Source of the DNA: Mesodorylaimus sp. YZB2_4
Taxonomy: Eukaryota > Nematoda > Enoplea > Dorylaimida > Dorylaimidae
DNA length: 64,000 nucleotides
Reading direction: 5' to 3'
Assembly: GCA_030248295.1 (NCBI GenBank)
Contig: JASANH010000117.1
Span: 62,001 to 126,000 of the forward strand
Within the stretch, counting starts at the first letter, position 1; each line of letters opens with the position of its first letter. The position numbers and the translations under genes are program-made. Shown here in pieces: positions 1 to 14,309 of this stretch. Below the pieces are notes generated by a model that did not search any database, was not told the origin of the DNA, and saw only the letters and a list, made by a program, of their open reading frames with translations.

Positions 1-400
1 GGCTTCTTGCAGGTGATCTCTGCGGTGTCCCCATTCTTCTTGATCCCTTCACACCAGCTGGTATAGGATGTACCATTTCTCATGGTTTGATCAACACAAT
101 TGGCTTTTTTTTCCAATTCTGCTTTCCGCGCGGCTTTTGCTTCGTAGTTTTTTGGACAATCGGTAGCTAAAATTTGATTCTTTGTCACATCGTAAGATTA
201 GCCAGTGTTTGTCTTACAACTGGCATCGTCACAATTCGCTTTGGCGCATGAAGCGCAACAAGAGAGGGTGCCGAATTTGATATTGGTATAGCAATATTCT
301 TTGCCCCTGATACTAATGACTTGGTTGCAGCTGGATTGATAATCTTTGCAGTCTGGAAGAGCTGCTGGGTCTTCACACAACGACAAACTAATTTGCGCGG
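1..400 (-). CDS. Secreted ShKT-like two-domain protein, partial at window edge
   Basis: Two exons are visible, 400-218 and 166-1, and the 3' end runs off the window. The exon at 400 opens after a TTTCAG acceptor, so a first exon (probably the signal peptide) lies upstream and I could not place it. The 51-bp intron runs from GTAAG at 217 to TTTTAG at 167, and the frame is continuous across it. The first exon holds one six-cysteine module (CEDP..., C, YC, then CCASC). The second opens a linker rich in Lys/Glu/Ala and then a second module starting CVDQ with a TSWC motif. This spacing resembles ShKT domains (C-x-D, then C, C, C, C-x-x-C). The layout, including an intron between the two modules, matches the gene at 3281-4516, so the two are probably tandem paralogues. 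Function is unknown; extracellular location is inferred from the cysteine-rich character. Confidence 0.6.
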
Positions 401-466
401 CTGAAACAAGAAAAACGTTACGGATATTATACGTGTATCATAGACCCTCATTATGTCCCAGGTCAA

Positions 467-1606
467 GGATTATTGCAAATTATAAGCCTCTAATCCGTCG
501 TTTCTGACAATAATTCCATTGTCAAAGCGGGATGTCATACGACATCGAGCGAAGAAAGGTCCTTTATCTAACTTACTGTACAGTATATTGACCAGCGTTT
601 AGCCGCTGAAGCCAATGTCTGGCCTACAAAGGAGCATTATTAACCTTCCCGTACACATGCCGGGAAGGTGCCAGCAGGGAAGAGAAGCGGCTTAGCGTGT
701 GCAACGCACTCATATAGTATGTCCATGCAAGAAAAGGACCTGACCGCACTGCGCGTCTGGCTCAACCAGTGACAAGGTCACAAGTTCGCAGGTACAATAA
801 ATGTTCAGCTATGGTGCGCATGAAATAAAAACAGGCATACAAGTATGAATGTAGAGCATACGAGTCGGTACTCGCATTTACTGTAGGTCTTAGGAAAACT
901 GAAGACCCAGTCTAAACCCGTTCCCCAATGGAATGCTGGTTTGGAACCGTGCTTTTGAGAACACGAGCATTCCAGACCACAGTCGACTGACACAGCAAGT
1001 TCTATTCGTCAGTTTCCTATTGCGATAAAATATCACAGAATTATTGCCCAGCGGAGCCAGAATTGTAGGAAAAGTGAGGATCGCAGCTATGCAGCTAGCG
1101 CTTTCATAAAAGTCATAAAATGCCACAGGTGAAAATGTTCACGACTGAGGATGACTTAGACATCTTACCAGCACAAAGAAAAATAAGAAGCTTCATTTTG
1201 TGAAAATATCACCGCCTTTTCGTCACTTGATGATGCTGAGCTCCTGTTCAGCCCAGAGTGTCCGTGTCTATTACGATAGCAGTTTCCATTTCTCCAGCCA
1301 TAAATACGTGGTCAGTCGACGCCAACATTATGTAAATGAACCTCGATCTTATACGTATATTTGTTCATTCCACCTGCCTTTTGTCGTTTATGCACGCATC
1401 CGCGGCAGGTTTTTATGATCGGAACGTGATAAGTCAGAATTATGTATTTGCGTAACCCGCGGACGAGAGCCTGATCAAATAAATTGAAGAAACTGTGCAA
1501 CAAAACATGTCAAAAAGAAATAACGATCTCTTACGTCACCGAAAAACTGGAATAGGAATACATATAACGAAGTCAGCCAAGAGAAATTATAGAAAGACGG
1601 TTTCCA
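467..1606. other. No gene recognised
   Basis: This 1.1-kb stretch upstream of the ShKT-like gene should contain that gene's first exon and promoter. A minus-strand reading near 1126 begins with a fairly hydrophobic stretch that could be a signal peptide, but I found no donor site joining it in frame to the exon at 400. Confidence 0.5.
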
Positions 1607-2858
1607 CGCATGCCTACGGAACGAATAGTGTGCACAAAAAAACTAGCGACAACCGATCTGATTTATGCATATCGTTGAGTTACGTCTACAGCAAAATATC
1701 AACATCATTTTCCTAGCCTTTAGCCCCGGGCCTTGGGCATGGACTATAAAGGCCCCCGCCCCAAGGCGCCTTTCTGCATTTTCCCTACTGCTAAACCGCA
1801 CAACATAATGTTGTATAAAGGCGTGGGTGCCTTATAGTTGCACCTAACTGACAATGAGTGGTCTGGTTTAGGGAACTGGTCTGCGGTCCGAGTCAGGGCC
1901 AGACACAGACCACGAGCGATTTCGAGCTCGAGTGGCTGGTACGGTTTGCAAGTCTTGGGCGGCGCCACGTCGTAGGTGTCCATTTGGACAATTCAGACAG
2001 GGTACTTCGCTTATTGGCGGCACGTGCGGCTGCTCCTCGAATTGAGACTTTATGCGCCCTTGTGTGGGATGACAATAAACTATACAAAGTGCCGTGGTCT
2101 GCGTGTTCTTTCCTGTCGATTTGAGCCCTCCTTTGGCCCTTGGCTTTGGGCGGGGGTACTCATACATTCCTTGGACGAGCGTTGGATTTACAGTTACCAT
2201 CGGGATAATTAAAACTTTCTTTAAGCCGAGGTCGACTTACTTTATTTGACATGTACGTACTGTACATTCGAGCCTCCAATCGACTTTACGGTCCGTAAAA
2301 AATCTGACTTTTTGACAATAGTGCTCACTTGCACTCTGGATAGCTGCAAAATCCAGATGATTTCCATTCCCCAATTTTTTTGCCTTTGTTATACATGTGG
2401 TATTAGTCCAAGTAATTGCAAGGGTTCTTATGACATACTTTAACCATATTACCTCGCTTAGTTGAGATTTTGCTTCCTGGAAGTACAACTCAGGTTTTTT
2501 GCAACTTTTTTTTCTGAAGAATGCAATTAAGCTTACTCTTGTCTCAGGGTCTGTTATCTACCTGCACCCCCAGGGGGTGTGGCACCAGGGGGCGGGGGCC
2601 TCATAGTCAGCTAGGTGCAACTATAAGGCACCCACACCTTTATACAGCATTATGTTGAGCAGTTTTGCAGTAGGGAAAATGCAGAAGGGCGCCTTGGGGT
2701 GGGGGCCTTTAGTCCATGCCCAAAGCCCAGGACTAAAGGCTAGGAAAAATGATGATGATATTTTGCTGTAGACATAATTCAACGATATGCATAAAGCAGA
2801 TCGGTTGTCGCTAGGTTTTTTGTCTACACTATTCGTTCCATGGGCATACGTGCGCCCG
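1607..2858. mobile_element. Long-inverted-repeat element, non-autonomous DNA transposon-like
   Basis: The left arm (about 1607-1858) is the reverse complement of the right arm (about 2601-2858), with substitutions and small indels. Both outer ends contain GGAACGAATAGTGT. Both inner ends contain GGTGCCTTATAGTTGCACCT. The roughly 740-bp centre has no long ORF and nothing resembling a transposase. The outermost boundary and any target-site duplication are not clear by eye. Arms of about 250 bp around a short non-coding centre fit a non-autonomous terminal-inverted-repeat or foldback element; the family is unknown. Confidence 0.65.
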
Positions 2859-3280
2859 AGGGGCTGTGGCGCTGTGGGGGTGCAGGTATGTGTTCGCTGT
2901 ATGTGTTCGCTTATTACCACCCCCTTCCTGAGCTTATTAATTCAAGCCCAGCTCAAACGGTTATTCGAAGAGGCGTAAACATATATTTTTGATATGCTGA
3001 CTCAAACATGTAAGCTGCTATAAATTGATGTAGGAAAACGGAAGATCTTACGGGTGTGTTCTTATGATCATTGAAGAAACCATGTTGACCTCTTTGTTAT
3101 CAGCGGAAGAAACGACTAAGATAAACTTTTAAGCTAAGTACAGGTTTCTGCAGGCTTCTGATGTGATACGCTTTAAAAATTTGAGCGGGCCAGTTTTTTA
3201 TATTTATTTTGTCAACTACCCATCATAGAGAAGCGGCCATCGCACAATGCAATGCCTCATTCTGTTAATCCTTGCCTTGC
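2859..3280. other. Spacer downstream of the PETQ/PETK gene; nothing recognised
   Basis: AT-rich spacer between the inverted-repeat element and the stop codon of the minus-strand gene. It presumably contains that gene's 3' UTR. No coding signal seen. Confidence 0.4.
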
Positions 3281-4516
3281 CTATTTTCCACGTTTAGACT
3301 GTTGTTGAGTGCAGCCTTGTTGGTTCTCGCACAAGCAGCAGCTCTTCATGCATCGGTATTGAACGAACTTGGGCCCGAAACAGCTGAATGGAGCTGTTTT
3401 TGGTTTCCCATATATATTTTTCTTGCACCAATCTGAGTATGATCTGCCATCTGATGCTTTTTGGTCAGTACACGAAGTATCTTGGGAGCCGGCTGCTGCT
3501 GCCGTGTTTGCAGGTTGGGTTTGAGCTAAAACTTTTTAATTAAGCGTATTGCAAAAGCATCATGCGAGTGAACTAGCCAGTTACTTACTTTGCGTTTTGC
3601 CTTTGCAGGATGCGCAACACTGAATTTTTGCAAAAAACTTGTCTGCAGCACAGTAACTGTCTCCACGAACTTCTAGTTGACGTTTACACAATCTCGCATT
3701 GGTATCAACACAGTCAATAGTTGGCTTGCTACTATCTGGCTGGGTTTCGGGCTTTGTCTCAGGCTTGGTTTCAGGCTGAGTCTCTGGCTTGGTTTCTGGT
3801 TTGGTCTCAGGCTGAGTTTCTGGCTTTGTCTCAGGCTTTGTCTCAGGCTGAGTCTCTGGCTTCGTCTCGGGCTTTGTCTCAGGCTTTGTCTCAGGTTGAG
3901 TTTCTGGCTTTGTCTCAGGCTTTGTTTCAGGTTGAGTCTCTGGCTTCGTCTCGGGCTTTGTCTCAGGCTTTGTCTCAGGTTGAGTTTCTGGCTTTGTCTC
4001 AGGCTTTGTTTCAGGCTGAGTCTCTGGCTTCGTCTCTGGCTTCGTCTCGGGCTTCGTCTCGGGCTTGGTTTCAGGTTGAGTCTCTGGCTTCGTCTCTGGT
4101 TTTGTCTCAGGCTGAGTTTCTGGCTTGGTTTCTGGTTTGGTCTCAGGCTGAGTTTCTGGCTTGGTTTCTGGTTTGGTCTCAGGCTGAGTTTCTGGCTTGG
4201 TTTCTGGTTTGGTCTCAGGCTGAGTTTCTGGCTTGGTTTCCGGTTTGGTCTCAGGTTGAGTCTCTGGCTTGGTTTCTGGTTTGGTCTCAGGCTGAGTTTC
4301 TGGCTTGGTTTCTGGTTTGGTCTCAGGCTGAGTCTCGGGCTTGGTTTCTGGTTTGGTCTCAGGCTGAGTTTCTGGATTTTCTGCCTGCACGCTTGAATAA
4401 CCATAGAATGCAATAAGAATACCTAAAACAAAGAAAATTCCATGTGCAGAAGCTGGCCTTGTAGGAGTCCTGTTATATATGTGCGCATAATATATACTTA
4501 TATTCACATAACTCAT
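3281..4516 (-). CDS. Secreted PETQ/PETK-repeat protein with two ShKT-like domains
   Basis: Two exons, 4516-3589 and 3525-3281, are joined across a 63-bp intron (GTAAGT to TTTTAG) with the frame kept, giving 390 aa. Residues about 26-45 form a hydrophobic signal-peptide core ending SSVQA, preceded by an unusually long N-terminal extension. An AACAG acceptor-like site near 4470 leaves open that the true first exon is elsewhere. Residues 48-259 are about 53 tandem tetrapeptides PETQ or PETK, mostly in the order PETQ-PETK-PETK. Two six-cysteine ShKT-like modules follow: the first (C-VD...YC...CCASC) ends exon 1, and the second (C-TD...WC...CMKSC) lies in exon 2. The array is rich in Pro and in alternating acidic and basic residues and should be extended and disordered. 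Secretion, as a matrix, mucus or cuticle-type component, is inferred. A paralogue lies at 1-400. Confidence 0.75.
3740..4375 (-). repeat. In-frame coding minisatellite (12-bp unit, 36-bp higher order)
   Basis: About 53 copies of a 12-bp unit encode PETQ or PETK. They are grouped mostly into a 36-bp higher-order unit (PETQ PETK PETK) with local 24-bp and 48-bp irregularities. Runs of near-identical 36-mers at about 4110-4360 versus more diverged copies at 3780-4080 suggest recent expansion by slippage or unequal exchange. All units stay in frame. Confidence 0.9.
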
Positions 4517-4530
4517 ATACTGTATATATA

Positions 4531-4988
4531 CAACCTACTTTACATAATTACGCGCATATGAGTATATATACATGCGCGTAATTATGTAAAGTAGGTTGTT
4601 AACTGTATGGATATCTCAGCATACAAGATGTATACATATTTGACGTAAAACATTAAGATTTGTAAATTCTATTCCCAGCCGAGGATATCCCCAGGATACT
4701 TATATCCTCAGCCCACATTTTGTCGGACTTATTTGTCCACTACTCCCTTATTGATAGCACTTGTTGCGCAAACTTATGCGTATGAGGGAGTAGTGCAAAA
4801 ATGAGTCCAACAAAATTTGTGGGCTGAGGATGTAAGTATAGAATGTAAAAATGTTAATGTTTCACGTCAAATATGTATACATCTTTTATGCTTTCTGGCT
4901 GAGATATCCACACAGTTAACAACCTACTTTACATAATTAAGTGCATGTATATATACTCACATGCGCGGAATTATGTAAAGTGCCTTGT
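4531..4988. mobile_element. Foldback element: near-complete palindrome with hairpin ends
   Basis: About 460 bp in which the left half (4531-4759) is the reverse complement of the right half (4783-4988) around a loop of roughly 23 bp. The left arm carries an extra block of about 30 bp near 4676-4704. Each end is itself a palindrome of about 68 bp starting CAACCTACTTTACATAATTA (4531-4598 and 4920-4987). Shared arm blocks include GATGTATACATATTTGACGT and the ACTACTCCCT region. There is no coding capacity. This fits a foldback or MITE-like DNA element just upstream of the PETQ/PETK gene. Confidence 0.75.
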
Positions 4989-5239
4989 AAAAAAACCTTT
5001 GCCTTTGCTAATCGTAGGTCTTCTACTAACACAAACTAGAAAGAGGCCTTGTAATTTTAATTGACCAAGCTCACTCACTATCTATGTCCATAGTTTCTAT
5101 TTTGTTTCACATACCCATTGTTATGATAGTTTTTTGCAGGGCCTTAATGCTGACTTATAAGATAAACGCTGTCAAAACAGGAAAACTATTTTCCAGTCAC
5201 CTGAATAGGAGGCACTTATTTGACCAAAAGTTCCAACCA

Positions 5240-5470
5240 GCGATACTCACCAAAGAGTGCAAGTGGTGCCAGCTTCATCTTGACAGACCGCCAAGGATAA
5301 TCGACTTTCCCGGAATAGTAGATAAGGTAACTTGGCGAGGTCACGTATGTCACGGAGACTGAATCCCACCTTTTGTAGTCGGTTAGCACTTATATCGAAA
5401 TATTCCAATTTATTTAAAATCTCTTTGCTCACCTGCGCACTGGCAACGACCTCGTGTGATTTAAGCAATC
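5240..5470 (-). other. Candidate exon with a leucine-rich-repeat-like segment
   Basis: One minus-strand frame reads a segment of the LxxLxxLxLxxNxL type: LEYFDISANRLQKV followed by LRDLAKL-like residues. The same stretch ends in a good donor (CTTTG then GTGAGT near 5248), and in another frame has an ATG followed by a short hydrophobic run. I could not link it to other exons, so this may be one exon of an unresolved minus-strand gene or a remnant. Confidence 0.25.
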
Positions 5471-6248
5471 GCTGAATGTGTAAATGACTTATCTGATTTC
5501 AGAAAGGTTGGACATGCACCTTAAATGCAAATTCGCTAGTTATCATATGCGGACTGTTTGATAGGAGTGGCCTTGACTGTTCTGGGTTCGACAACTGGCG
5601 TGCCATGATCTCTTTCGATAACCACAGTCGCTTGTTTTTAGCAGTGGCTTATGGAAGGCTGGTTCACCTGGAATTTCAGCTCCAGTCATCTGGCGGCTGT
5701 CGAAAGCAGCAGCAAGCTAATGTAAGCTCTTTCTGTCAAGGTACTTGAATCGCTCTTATCGCAACCCAGTGTTTGCAATGTGCACGGTAGATCTGACTGC
5801 TGGTCTGCTCTGAAAAAATGGGTCAGATAATTCTTTTATGACTGCGTGCACTATATTTTCTACCTGCGAGGGTATAAATCAATAGAAAGTTTCTGATGGC
5901 ATGGAAAGCTTTTGAATCATGCCAATACTCTTCTTCACTTCTTTTGCATAAACAGTACACAAACCATTCTTGGACGGACTCAAGCACACAAAGGCGCATT
6001 GCTGTAGGAACTTTGGTAATCATTACTGAATTCGCGCAGCAGACCTGCAACAGCTTTTTTTCATCGAGCCCCAATCAAAAGAATTGCGGCACAAAATATG
6101 AACCATATCCGCTTTTCAGTGCACGCACAACTTTCTTTTTGTTCCACTGACCCAAGAATAATTCCGCTCACGGTCCGCTCATTCTGGTAGAGTCCCATTG
6201 TTATGCATTATTTGAGGAGCTAGTATCGCATGTTTAAGCGGCGCATGT

Positions 6249-6320
6249 TGTGAATAGACGTCAACCGACCGTTCGATATAAGTGGTTGTTTGACCAGCAG
6301 CGTTCATCGCCAGATCAATT
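6249..6320 (-). pseudogene. Diverged partial copy of TMEM67 exon 13
   Basis: The plus-strand segment starting TGTGAATAGACGTCAA resembles 7857-7935, part of TMEM67 exon 13. Translated on the minus strand it keeps the pattern ERxxDVYSQ, preceded by a similar Ala/Gly/Gln/Thr-rich run. The sequence after DVYSQ no longer follows meckelin and meets a stop. It lies about 1.1 kb downstream of the TMEM67 stop and looks like a partial tandem duplicate that has decayed. Confidence 0.45.
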
Positions 6321-6399
6321 CACAACGTGTTGGCCAAAACCGTGTGAAATGAATGCATAAGCAAAAACTCCTTTTTTCCATAACACGCTGATCAAACAA

Positions 6400-6520
6400 C
6401 GAATACGATGGAGAAGCATACCTTCATTCGAGTCATCCATACGTACAGTCCAGTAAACAGCACTACTGTGAAAACGAGTGGTGGCCAGATGAACTTCCAG
6501 GGATCTTGAAAAAATTTCAG
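6400..6520 (-). other. Candidate transmembrane-segment exon
   Basis: The minus-strand reading DPWKFIWPPLVFTVVLF continues as a strongly hydrophobic segment, ends TRMK, and is followed by a GTATGC donor near 6420. An acceptor-like TTTCAAG precedes it. It may be one exon of an unresolved small membrane-protein gene between 5.2 and 6.8 kb. No family recognised. Confidence 0.25.
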
Positions 6521-6860
6521 AACGGTTGCTACCATTCTGAATTTTTTATATTGACTTGCACTGTACAATACACACCGTAAGAAAACCCAGGCATTTTTTG
6601 AATGCACAGGTTTCTTAACCTTATCGAGAGCGGCTTGATATGTTTGATCAGCCAATGTCCAATGTTGAAAGCCAAGACCTGTCTCTGATTTTGCTCAAAG
6701 TTTGAGTAATAGGCTGGGCTGGCAGGCTGATAGTGCAGATAAGATACCATCACAATCACTCAGTTGGATGACGATGGTCATTCACAGAGTCACTACGGCC
6801 ACCCTACCAAAGGGACTCACTCTCGTCGGTCGATTTGATGATACTCGATCGACCAGCGAA

Positions 6861-6995
6861 AGTGATCGCGATCTGGATGGGGCGATCGTCGGTCCAGATC
6901 GCGATCACTTATCCGGATGGGTCTATATAGGCCTTTCTCCTATCCAGATGGGTCTACATAGGCCTTTCTCCATCCATGGGTCGATGGAGAAAGGC
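6861..6995. repeat. 17-bp perfect hairpin followed by a 29-bp direct repeat
   Basis: 6861-6877 is the exact reverse complement of 6893-6909 (AGTGATCGCGATCTGGA), with a 15-nt loop. Next come two near-identical 29-bp units at 6912-6940 and 6943-6971 (TCC.GATGGGTCTA.ATAGGC, then CTTTCTCC). A short inverted copy of GGAGAAAGG follows at 6986-6994. The sequence is non-coding and its role is unknown. Confidence 0.8.
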
Positions 6996-7375
6996 AGCTT
7001 ATACTGTCTGCACATGTGACCCTCACAATCAGACCTCAGTTACCTATCCCTCTAGAACATAGAAAAGCTACTTCTCTGTGTTTCTGACTGCGGGAAGACA
7101 AATAGCTGTGCGAATAGGATACACTGAGGCACCTATTACGCATATACAGTAGTAAGTATATACAGTAGGTATATGATTTACTGGCAGTTTCTCAGCGCAC
7201 ACAATGCTGTGCATATGGCGCGCTGTTTAATCCAGTTGCCACGCTTCCGCATAATGGCTAGGTTACTGTATAACTTGTCGACGCTCAAGATAAAAAGCAC
7301 GAAGAAGTGACAGACAGGCAGGTGGTACTTCGTGCAATCTACTTAGTACAAACAAGTACAAAAGATGAAACGACC

Positions 7376-12120
<4,745 letters not shown>

Positions 12121-12448
12121 CGCGTGTACAATTAATAAACAACTTATATTCGAAATATTTGTCGAGGTTCGAATCGAGCAGTAGCCATGGAAACAAGGAG
12201 CGCGGGTGGGGAAGGATTAGAAGGACAAATGGCGCCAATTCGAATGCGACCTAACTGGATTCCAGTATTTCTATGACCAGGCACTTAATTTCTGTCCTAC
12301 ACGGAGAGCGCATGAGCACGAGCACAAAGGCGAGCAAATTCACAAGTAGGCAACAGAAACCAGCAGCTGACACTGAGATCACAGGATCAGTCATTGCCAG
12401 GCATCACATACGGTCGGGCAGCCGAACCGATTACACCTTCACCATGTT

Positions 12449-13213
12449 TCAGGGAGCAGATTCGACGGCTGTGGATTCTTCTTCTGTTGTCGTCAACGTT
12501 GTTTTGATCGATGTCGCAGTTTTCGTACTGGTCATATCAGGTGGGGTTGTAGAAGTGGGTCGTGTTGTTGATGTGGTGATTTTAGTGGTTGAAGTAGTGA
12601 TGACCCTCGTTGCCGTTGTTGTGATCACGGGCGTCGTCGTAGTTTTGACAGATGAGGGGGTTTTCGTGATCTTACCTGTCTTTGATGTCGTTGCACCCGC
12701 GGGAGTTGGTGTCGATGCGGTGATAATGTCGACTGATGTCAGCTTGCTCGCCACTGATCCGGTCGATGTGGTGGATGCGGTCAAAATCTTGACCGTCGTG
12801 GCGGGAACGACGGTTCCTACAGGGATCTGAGGCTTCTTTGTATCCTCTTGATCCTCAAATTGGTCAAAAGGCGGCTTGCCCAAAAAGTACAGTGAGGTGA
12901 GAGTGATGCCGACAGCGCAAATTATCCCACCGATCACGGCCACAACAGTGATGATGACGCAGGCCTTCACACCGCCATGACTACTTCGCTTTTTCTCGTC
13001 GTACACAGCTGCATATGCAAGTTTGACTGGATCGATCTTCCTGTAGCCGGGATCCAACGATGGTGGCCTCTTCGACCGAGCCGATTTGTCCGCTAGCGCC
13101 TTTTCTTTCACAAGGTTCAAATCTTGCGCCCTGTGTCGATCTTGCCACCCTATCAGTCGGGTCGACGGACCCATTTTCGATGAGGAATCCCGGTCATTTC
13201 CCGTCGAAGACAT
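12449..13213 (-). CDS. Type II single-pass protein with Thr/Ser-rich ectodomain
   Basis: Single exon, 254 aa from the ATG at 13213. The frame is open further upstream to 13408, but the first 65 residues of that longer reading do not look protein-like, so I prefer the internal start. Residues 1-80 are hydrophilic, basic and cytosolic-looking (RKIDPVKLAYAAVYDEKKR). Residues 84-111 are one hydrophobic span (VIITVVAVIGGIICAVG...). Residues 125-254 are a low-complexity stretch dominated by Thr, Ser, Pro and Lys with TTT and STT runs, a likely mucin-type O-glycosylation region. There are no ectodomain cysteines. It lies 328 bp upstream of TMEM67 on the same strand; a functional link is not shown. 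Family not recognised. Confidence 0.6.
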   Translation of the reverse strand: MSSTGNDRDSSSKMGPSTRLIGWQDRHRAQDLNLVKEKALADKSARSKRPPSLDPGYRKIDPVKLAYAAVYDEKKRSSHGGVKACVIITVVAVIGGIICAVGITLTSLYFLGKPPFDQFEDQEDTKKPQIPVGTVVPATTVKILTASTTSTGSVASKLTSVDIITASTPTPAGATTSKTGKITKTPSSVKTTTTPVITTTATRVITTSTTKITTSTTRPTSTTPPDMTSTKTATSIKTTLTTTEEESTAVESAP

Positions 13214-13565
13214 TTCAAATTGTTTTCTCAAAGCACCGTTCGGCCAGGGATCAAATGTGACGGCGACTGGCGCAGAAGTCGGGTACGTCCGACCGCTCAA
13301 CAGAAGGCCAAACAACGAATGATTTGGATGACAGGGAATGCTAGCTATGAGCACGACATACTTTACACAGTATCGCAGTATCGCATTGCCATCAGTGCAG
13401 TCGAGCATAGTTCTGCGAGTATACGTAGATCGAGAAAATAGTGCACCTTACTCAAAGGCTCTACGGAACGCTTTTGAAGAGCTTATACGTAACGACAAAA
13501 GTTTGTAGAATCTGTCAAAAACTTCCAAGTTTTTCTTCTTTACCGCTCATGCATCCAGTTTGTGG

Positions 13566-14309
13566 TCAAGCGCACGAAACCAGCTGTGCATAGCAGCATT
13601 CTACACCGTCTTTTTTGCATCGTATAAAACCAGTCACTTGCCCAAATATGTTTTGTATGAAAATCATTTCTGACAAGCTCGATTTTTGTGTTGCGTTTGG
13701 TGCTGCACGCGTTTTCTCCACCTGACGTAGCATCTCATGCTCACGATGTTGCTCGAGCGCGAAGAGCTTTATTACTTGGCGCTCTATTGGAGCCATGGTC
13801 GGCACTTGAGCAATAAGAAATTTATTTATCGGACGTATATAGCACAGCTGCATGGAACCCTATTGACTCAATGTCTTTTCTAAAAATGGCCAAAAGGCTC
13901 AGAAAACAAATTCGTGCTTGAGCACCTGACTCGGAGACTTACGAGCAATGGCACGCAGGTGCCAGTTTGTAAAAGGGCGTGTCTTATGTGAAAGGCGATA
14001 CAAAAACCAGTGAGTCCGAAACCGTACAAAGCCACCCACATGTCCTTTGTGTTTTCTAAAATTTCGTAACGGCACTCATTCTACAGCGACACCATAGCGG
14101 CTAGCCGGTGCGACCGTCTCGTTCGGCCACTGGACGTGACAGTGCCAGTTAGCGCCATAGCAGCGCCCATTGGCTGTTTGTGTCAATGTTTGACGTAGGC
14201 ACTCGAGCTTTTGATGGGAAAAACGTGCGGCCCATTGGTTTGACCATTCGGCTTCTGCATAGGCCGCCTCGGCCATGCACAATGTATACCTGGCATTGGT
14301 TGCAAGCAC
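13566..14309 (-). CDS. Predicted small membrane protein, family unknown
   Basis: Three exons can be joined in frame: 14309-14093, 14055-13943, 13847-13566. The second exon encodes one clear membrane span (MWVALYGFGLTGFCIAFHI), and the third a charged helical stretch (ALEQHREHEMLRQVEKTR) ending in a Cys-containing tail. The first intron is only 37 bp and uses a weak GTGTCG donor. The third exon begins at a CATGCAG acceptor. The true start may lie upstream. The gene is head to head with the anion exchanger, whose ATG is at 14736, so the two may share a promoter region. No family recognised. Confidence 0.4.

Noticed and set aside
3677..4416. Long open frames on the plus strand and in a second minus frame across the PETQ/PETK array (230-250 codons)
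   Set aside because: They are by-products of the 12-bp coding repeat being open in several frames; only the minus frame with signal peptide and cysteine modules makes sense.
12273..12830. 185-codon plus-strand open frame rich in Val
   Set aside because: It is the antisense shadow of the Thr/Ser-rich tail of the minus-strand type II membrane protein.
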